DNA of 10,946 bases from Acidobacteriaceae bacterium. GTDB lineage: Bacteria; Acidobacteriota; Terriglobia; Terriglobales; Acidobacteriaceae. The stretch is from NCBI GenBank assembly GCA_003165855.1, contig PMXH01000295.1, positions 10,653 through 21,598 on the forward strand, written 5' to 3'. The position numbers and the translations under genes were made by a program. Below are positions 6,652 through 10,946 of the stretch, piece by piece. Numbering within the stretch: the stretch's first letter is position 1; each line of letters opens with the position of its first letter. The notes under the pieces were generated by a model. That model ran no database searches, was not told the DNA's origin, and saw nothing but the letters and a program-made list of their open reading frames with translations.

Positions 6652-6678
6652 CGCTGCATTTCCCGGGGGCATCGCGAA

Positions 6679-8616
6679 ATGGCCGACGAAAAGCGGGACC
6701 GCGAATTGGGCATGGGCCGCCCGATTTCGCGGCGAGACTTCCTGAACGGTGCGGCCGTCGGACTAGGCGGAGTGCTGGCGAGTCAGAGCGTGCTGGCGGC
6801 ACTGGCGCCGGCGGAGTTTTCTCTACAGAGTGATGCGCCACCGTTCGCGCCTGAGAAGGCGGCGGACTATTATCCTCCGGCGCTCACCGGCATGCGCGGG
6901 AACCATGAGGGCACATTTACTTATGCCCACCGCTTGCGCGATGGCGAGGCTTGGGATGCCGACGGTGGCGCGCAGTCGACGGGTGAGACTTATGACCTGG
7001 TCGTGGTCGGAGGGGGAATCAGCGGGCTGGCGGCGGCGTACTTTTTTCGCAAGAACGCGGGTGAAAAAGCGCGCGTGCTGGTGATCGACAATCACGACGA
7101 CTTCGGCGGACACGCGAAGCGCAACGAGTTCCAGTCGGGCGGGCGGATGCTGCTCGGCTACGGAGGAACGCAGTCCATCGAAAGTCCGGGGAAGTATAGT
7201 GCCGAAGCGAAGGGACTGCTGGTCGAACTTGGAATAGACAGGCAGAGGTTCTTTAAGGCTTACGACCAGAAGCTGTACCCGTCGCGGAAGCTGGGAACGG
7301 GATGCTTCTTTGATAAGGAAACGTTCGGCGAAGACCGGCTGGTCGCGGGTTTGGGAACGACACCCTGGGCCGAGTGGCTGGCGAAGACACCGCTGAGTGA
7401 TGAAGTGCGGCGCGACATCGCACGCGTGTACACGGAAAAAGTCGATTACCTGCCCGGTCTCTCGCGGGAGGAGAAGATCGCCAAGTTATCGAAGATCAGC
7501 TATGCCGATTTTCTGACCAAAACTTGCAAGGTGCGTCCGGAGGCGTTGAAGTTCTTTCAGAGTTACACCCACGATCTTTTTGCGGTGGGCATTGATGCGG
7601 TGCCGGCGATCGAGTGCTGCGTGGCGGGCGACGATTACGGTGGGGTCACATACGCTGGGTTCCAGGGAATGAGCCTGGGAGATGAGGAGAAAGAAGAGCC
7701 TTACATCTTTCACTTTCCGGATGGAAACGCTTCCATCGCGCGCTTGCTGGTGCGGGCCTTGATTCCGGGTGCGGTGCCTGGAAGCACGATGGAAGATGTG
7801 GTGACGGCGCGGGCCGATTACAGCCGGCTGGACCGGGAGGGATCGGCAGTGCGAATCCGCCTGAACAGTACGGTCGTGAATGTGAAGCACACGAGTGCGG
7901 AAGCGGCAAGAGAGGTTGAGGTGGCGTACATCCGGGGAAAGAAGTTGCAGGCGGTTCGAGCGAAGCAGTGTGTGCTCGCCTGCTACAACGGGATGATTCC
8001 TTACCTGTGTCCGGAGTTGCCGGACAAGCAGAAGGAAGCGCTGGCTTATCTAGTGAAGGCGCCGCTAGTGTACACGCACGTCGCGATTAAGAACTGGACA
8101 TCATTTGAAAAACTGGGAGTGCGGCAGATCGAGTCCCCCGGAAGTTATCACGTGTACACCGCGCTAGATTTTCCGGTGAGCATGGGCGATTACAGGTTTC
8201 CCGGAAAGCCGGAAGAACCGATGGTCCTCTTTATGCTGCGCACGCCGTGCAAACCAGGGCTGCCGATGCGCGATCAAAATCGGGCCGGCCGGGCGGAGTT
8301 GATGCGCACGCCGTTCTCGACGTTCGAGCGCAATGTTCGAGACCAACTGGGGAGGATGCTGGGGAGCGCGGGCTTCGATCCGGCGCGCGACATTGATGGC
8401 CTCACAGTGAACCGGTGGGCGCACGGATATGCGTACTCCTATAATCCGTTGTTTGATCCAGACTGGGCTGAGGAGGAGAAGCCGTGGGTGGTTGGACGCA
8501 AGCCGTTCGGGCAGATTGCGATCGCGAATTCGGATGCGGGGGCCTCGGCCTATACTGATGTGGCGATTGATCAGGCGTATCGGGCTGTCGCGGAGCTGAG
8601 AGCGAGGAAAGCTTGA
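6679..8616 (+). CDS. spdH: Tat-exported FAD-dependent oxidoreductase, spermidine dehydrogenase (SpdH)-like
   Basis: This 645-residue flavoprotein resembles proteins annotated as spermidine dehydrogenase, which oxidise polyamines and pass electrons to an acceptor other than oxygen. The N-terminus has SRRDFLN at 17-23 followed by a Gly/Ala-rich hydrophobic stretch, a classic Tat signal, so it should act in the periplasm. A Rossmann FAD site follows: VVVGGGISG at 108-116, with Asp137 ending the second strand in [26 protein letters not shown] further on and the C-terminal [25 protein letters not shown] stretch complete the FAD-binding fold. There is no CXXCH heme motif. I chose ATG 6679; an in-frame TTG at 6607 would put 24 extra residues across the terminator hairpin and hide the Tat signal. 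The ribosome site (GGGGG at 6665-6669) is weak. The gene stands alone, with no polyamine genes nearby, so the substrate is a family-based guess. Confidence 0.85.
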   Translation: MADEKRDRELGMGRPISRRDFLNGAAVGLGGVLASQSVLAALAPAEFSLQSDAPPFAPEKAADYYPPALTGMRGNHEGTFTYAHRLRDGEAWDADGGAQSTGETYDLVVVGGGISGLAAAYFFRKNAGEKARVLVIDNHDDFGGHAKRNEFQSGGRMLLGYGGTQSIESPGKYSAEAKGLLVELGIDRQRFFKAYDQKLYPSRKLGTGCFFDKETFGEDRLVAGLGTTPWAEWLAKTPLSDEVRRDIARVYTEKVDYLPGLSREEKIAKLSKISYADFLTKTCKVRPEALKFFQSYTHDLFAVGIDAVPAIECCVAGDDYGGVTYAGFQGMSLGDEEKEEPYIFHFPDGNASIARLLVRALIPGAVPGSTMEDVVTARADYSRLDREGSAVRIRLNSTVVNVKHTSAEAAREVEVAYIRGKKLQAVRAKQCVLACYNGMIPYLCPELPDKQKEALAYLVKAPLVYTHVAIKNWTSFEKLGVRQIESPGSYHVYTALDFPVSMGDYRFPGKPEEPMVLFMLRTPCKPGLPMRDQNRAGRAELMRTPFSTFERNVRDQLGRMLGSAGFDPARDIDGLTVNRWAHGYAYSYNPLFDPDWAEEEKPWVVGRKPFGQIAIANSDAGASAYTDVAIDQAYRAVAELRARKA

Positions 8617-8625
8617 GGGTTGCCG

Positions 8626-8688
8626 ATGAGTAGTGAACAGGTTGCTCATTTCAGTACTGGAAGATCAGCCTTTGACCGCAGTATGTGA
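8626..8688 (+). CDS. Possible 20-residue ORF after the SpdH-like gene
   Basis: GAGGG at 8615-8619, overlapping the SpdH stop codon, lies six bases before ATG 8626. The frame has 20 codons, reads MSSEQVAHFS... and ends in TGA at 8686-8688, just before the next promoter. Good ribosome-site spacing is the only support. It has no membrane segment or recognisable motif and may be chance. Confidence 0.15.
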   Translation: MSSEQVAHFSTGRSAFDRSM

Positions 8689-8703
8689 GTCGGATTGTAT
8701 AAT
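8672..8703 (+). promoter_or_regulatory. Promoter of the FabH-like gene with a very short leader
   Basis: A perfect TATAAT at 8698-8703 ends 15 nt before ATG 8719. Transcription should begin near 8710, leaving a leader of about nine bases with no Shine-Dalgarno. TTGACC at 8672-8677 is the best -35, but the 20-bp spacing is longer than normal. This also argues against the in-frame TTG at 8695, which overlaps the -10 box. Confidence 0.5.
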
Positions 8704-8706
8704 CCG
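8691..8706. promoter_or_regulatory. Inverted repeat covering the -10 box, operator-like
   Basis: CGGATT and AATCCG form a perfect six-base inverted repeat separated by GTAT. The TATAAT box lies wholly inside it. A dimeric repressor bound here would block RNA polymerase. No regulator gene is visible in the window, and a second copy of the repeat was not seen. Confidence 0.4.
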
Positions 8707-8718
8707 GCTTTCGCCATC

Positions 8719-9711
8719 ATGCCGCGATACGCCACGATTGTTGCCACGGGCAGCTACCTGCCGGAGATCGAAGTCAGCAACGACCTCCTGCGAACACGAT
8801 TTTCCAGCGACCCCGAGAAGGTGGACAAGCTAGAAGCCTCCACGGGCATCCTGAAACGGTGGTATGCTCCGGACAATTGGGCGACCTCGGATTTAGCCCT
8901 GAGCGCAGCCCGTCAGGCCTTGGAGCGCGCGAGTCGCAAACCTGAGGACGTGGATTTGATCGTTCTTGGCACCGACTCGCCGGATTTCATCACTCCGGCG
9001 ACCTCGGTGGTTTTGCAGCACAAACTCGGCGCCAGGAACGCGGGAACGTTTGACGTGGGTTGCGCCTGCGCTTCATTTCCCACCGGACTGGCCGCGGCTG
9101 CCGGTTTGATTGCGACCAATGCTTCGCTGCGAACCGTTCTTGTCGTTGGAGCCTACCTCATGCACCGGTTGGCCGATCCAAACGATCCGGCGATTTTCTT
9201 CTACGGTGACGGTGCTTGCGCAGCCGTGCTAGAACCTTCCGATCACCCCGGCTTCATCGCCTCCGCCATGCAGGCGGATGGCTCCTACAATCGTAACTGG
9301 GGGATCTATGCCGGAGGCACTGCGGAGCCTGCCAGCGAAGCTGCCGTCCGCGAAGGCAGAACCAAGGTACAGTTTATCGAGCGGTATCCTCCGGAAATCA
9401 ACGAGCAGGGTTGGCCCCGCCTCACTCGCCGTCTCGCCGGCGATGGAGGTTTTGCGCTGAACGACGTGGAGCTCTTTATTTTTACCCAAGTGCGCAAGTC
9501 GACGATTGAAACGGTGATGGCGGATCTTGGCGTACCGTTCGAACGAGCCCACACCATTATGGAAGAATCCGGGTACACCGGATCGGCGTGTGTGGGGATG
9601 GCTTTGCACGACGCCATTGGGAAGGGTAAGCTGCGGTCCGGCGGGCTGGTTGTGCTGGTGGGATCCGGCGTGGGATACAACCAGGCCGGAGTCGCTTTCC
9701 GCATGCCTTAG
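8719..9711 (+). CDS. Ketoacyl-ACP synthase III (FabH)-like protein with altered catalytic triad
   Basis: This 330-residue protein has the thiolase-fold layout and length of FabH. FDVGCACASF (111-120) aligns with the FabH motif DVAAACAGF and puts the nucleophile at Cys117. The C-terminal GVGYNQAGVAFR matches the usual glycine-rich end. The FabH histidine motif HQANLR is replaced by TQVRKS (Thr256), and the GNTSAAS asparagine motif by GYTGSAC (Tyr286). The His and Asn that drive decarboxylation of malonyl-ACP are therefore missing. The enzyme may make an acyl-enzyme and transfer or condense without normal decarboxylation, or use other residues such as His278. ATG 8719 is chosen over TTG 8695 because the latter lies in the -10 box. 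An acyl-CoA ligase gene follows after 60 nt in the same direction, suggesting a specialised acyl-chain pathway rather than housekeeping fatty-acid initiation. The substrate is unknown. Confidence 0.85.
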   Translation: MPRYATIVATGSYLPEIEVSNDLLRTRFSSDPEKVDKLEASTGILKRWYAPDNWATSDLALSAARQALERASRKPEDVDLIVLGTDSPDFITPATSVVLQHKLGARNAGTFDVGCACASFPTGLAAAAGLIATNASLRTVLVVGAYLMHRLADPNDPAIFFYGDGACAAVLEPSDHPGFIASAMQADGSYNRNWGIYAGGTAEPASEAAVREGRTKVQFIERYPPEINEQGWPRLTRRLAGDGGFALNDVELFIFTQVRKSTIETVMADLGVPFERAHTIMEESGYTGSACVGMALHDAIGKGKLRSGGLVVLVGSGVGYNQAGVAFRMP

Positions 9712-9771
9712 GTGACGTTCCACTTCAGCGGTCGGTGGAAGTCAGTTTCAGGATTCCTTGATCCAGATTGC

Positions 9772-10946
9772 ATGATCCACGGCGACATCCTCGGTGAGCG
9801 TGCGCGCTTGAGCCCCGACAGTGCGGCTCTGATTTACGTTCCTTCTCAGCAGCGCTTTACCTACCGTGAACTCAACGACCGCGCGATTCGTTGCGCACAC
9901 TTGTTGATCGAACAATGCCGCCTGGTGAAAGGCGACCGGGTTGGTATTCTGGCTAAGAACCGCGTGGAATTTCTGGACGCTTTCTTCGCCGCGGGCAAGA
10001 CTGGGATTATCTTAGTCCCGCTCAATACGCCTCTTACCGCACTCGAGTTGGGCGTAATTGTCAAAGACAGTGGACTTAAAGCCGTGCTCTACGATGGCGA
10101 ACTGGCGGAGAAAATTCAACAGCTCAAACGCGAACATTCGATCGAATATTGGATCGCACTCGATCAGCAACTGGACTCTTCCGACCTAAACTATGCGAGT
10201 TGTCTTGCCAACAACGACGCATTAGGCTGGGTGGCAGCACAATGCGATCCCGAAGATATTTATTGTCTTCTCTACACCAGCGGCACCACCGGCAAACCAA
10301 AGGGAGTGATGATCCCTCACCGAATGGTGGCTTGGAACGGCTACAACACCGCAGTGTGCTGGCAGTTGCGGGAAGATGACGTCAGTCCAGTTTTCACTCC
10401 CTTGCATCACGCTGGCGGTCTGGCAGCTTTTCTTGTTCCCATTTTCATCGCCGGGGGCACCATCGTTCTGCACCGCGAGTTCGATGTGCACGAAGTCTGG
10501 GACTCCATTCAAAGGCAGAAATGCACCGTGGTTCTTGGCGTGCCCACTATTTTGAAGATGCTGTTGGAGGCTCCCGAATTCGGCGAGGCCGACTTGAGCC
10601 AGGTTCGCTGGTTCATCAGTGGTGGCGCGCCTCTACCCGTCGATTTGATCGAAGCGTATCGCGCGCGCGGCGTGATTCTTAAGCAGGGCTACGGTCTGAC
10701 CGAGGTGGGTGTCAATTGCTTCTCCATGGCCCCGGAAGAGGCCATTCGCAAGCCAGGCTCAATCGGCAAGCCGATGATGTTCACTCAGGCGCAGCTTCTC
10801 GACTTCCAGGGCAACGAGGTTCCGAAGCATGAAGTAGGTGAGCTATGTCTGCGTGGACCTCACGTGTGCAAGGGCTATTGGAATAACTCGTTGGCAACTG
10901 CGGCCTCATTCGACAGCGATGGATGGTTTCACACCGGCGACATGGC
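9772..10946 (+). CDS. Long/medium-chain fatty acyl-CoA (AMP-forming) ligase, 3'-truncated by window end
   Basis: The 391 visible codons encode an ANL-superfamily adenylating enzyme that activates a carboxylic acid with ATP and then usually loads it on CoA or a carrier protein. The A3 phosphate-binding loop YTSGTTGKPKG is at 168-178, A5 YGLTE at 307-311, and A7 HTGD at 387-390 next to the window edge. The A8 hinge and catalytic Lys of A10 lie beyond the end. The N-terminal part (FTYRELNDRA, GDRVGILAKN) is typical of FadD-like ligases. Start ATG 9772 lacks a good ribosome site. GTG 9712, directly after the FabH-like stop and in frame, would add 20 residues of unlike sequence and is less likely. 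A modest inverted repeat (TTCCAC at 9718-9723, GTGGAA at 9735-9740) lies between the genes without a T-run. It probably forms an operon with the FabH-like gene, supplying its acyl substrate. CoA ligase versus acyl-ACP ligase is undecided. Confidence 0.92.
   Translation, partial: MIHGDILGERARLSPDSAALIYVPSQQRFTYRELNDRAIRCAHLLIEQCRLVKGDRVGILAKNRVEFLDAFFAAGKTGIILVPLNTPLTALELGVIVKDSGLKAVLYDGELAEKIQQLKREHSIEYWIALDQQLDSSDLNYASCLANNDALGWVAAQCDPEDIYCLLYTSGTTGKPKGVMIPHRMVAWNGYNTAVCWQLREDDVSPVFTPLHHAGGLAAFLVPIFIAGGTIVLHREFDVHEVWDSIQRQKCTVVLGVPTILKMLLEAPEFGEADLSQVRWFISGGAPLPVDLIEAYRARGVILKQGYGLTEVGVNCFSMAPEEAIRKPGSIGKPMMFTQAQLLDFQGNEVPKHEVGELCLRGPHVCKGYWNNSLATAASFDSDGWFHTGDM

Noticed and set aside
6607..6678. 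TTG 6607 as start of the SpdH-like protein
   Set aside because: Translation would begin inside the pit terminator hairpin and cross the TATAAT box. ATG 6679 places a Tat signal near the N-terminus.
8695..8718. TTG 8695 as start of the FabH-like protein
   Set aside because: It overlaps the -10 box and would fall before the expected transcript start. ATG 8719 gives MPRYATIVATGSYLP, a normal FabH-like N-terminus.
9712..9771. GTG 9712 as start of the acyl-CoA ligase
   Set aside because: It is directly adjacent to the upstream stop, but the 20 added residues look unlike ligase N-termini, whereas ATG 9772 begins at the usual family position.

Overview
The window is about 11 kb of high-GC bacterial DNA, and every gene I can support lies on the + strand. 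The gene set is Gram-negative in character: an exported multiheme cytochrome with a Tat-type Fe-S partner and an NrfD membrane protein, a Tat-exported flavoprotein, and a DUF47-Pit phosphate pair. The mix and the gene style would suit a soil bacterium such as an Acidobacteriota member. That placement is an inference; the window holds no rRNA or other marker gene.

Region 1 (about 1-4316) is a tightly packed operon. It encodes a membrane-anchored tetraheme c-type cytochrome, a four-cluster ferredoxin-like electron-transfer subunit with a twin-arginine leader, an NrfD/PsrC-type quinone-reactive membrane subunit, and then a 574-residue polytopic membrane protein of unclear function (DUF2339-like). 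The first three form the electron-transfer part of a quinone-linked respiratory complex. No molybdopterin or other catalytic subunit is visible here. A dyad resembling a Crp/Fnr operator lies about 110 bp upstream.

Region 2 (4317-4805) is 489 bp with no convincing conserved gene. It may hold a 46-codon membrane microprotein, and it contains a plausible sigma-70 promoter for the next operon.

Region 3 (4806-6646) is a phosphate-uptake operon: a DUF47 PhoU-like accessory protein, a PiT-family phosphate permease, possibly a 23-residue ORF behind a strong Shine-Dalgarno, and a strong intrinsic terminator.

Region 4 (6646-8616) is a single Tat-exported FAD oxidoreductase of the spermidine dehydrogenase (SpdH) type. 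Its likely -10 box touches the T-tract of the upstream terminator.

Region 5 (8617-10946) starts with a promoter whose -10 box sits inside a perfect inverted repeat and only about 15 nt before the start codon. It drives a ketoacyl-ACP synthase III (FabH)-like protein that keeps the active-site cysteine but lacks the usual His and Asn. A fatty acyl-CoA/AMP ligase follows and runs off the window. Together they look like the opening of a specialised acyl-chain or lipid pathway.

The most interesting leads are the FabH-like enzyme with an altered triad plus its ligase partner, the operator-like dyad over its promoter, the respiratory module without a catalytic subunit, and the small candidate ORFs at 4442, 6516 and 8626.
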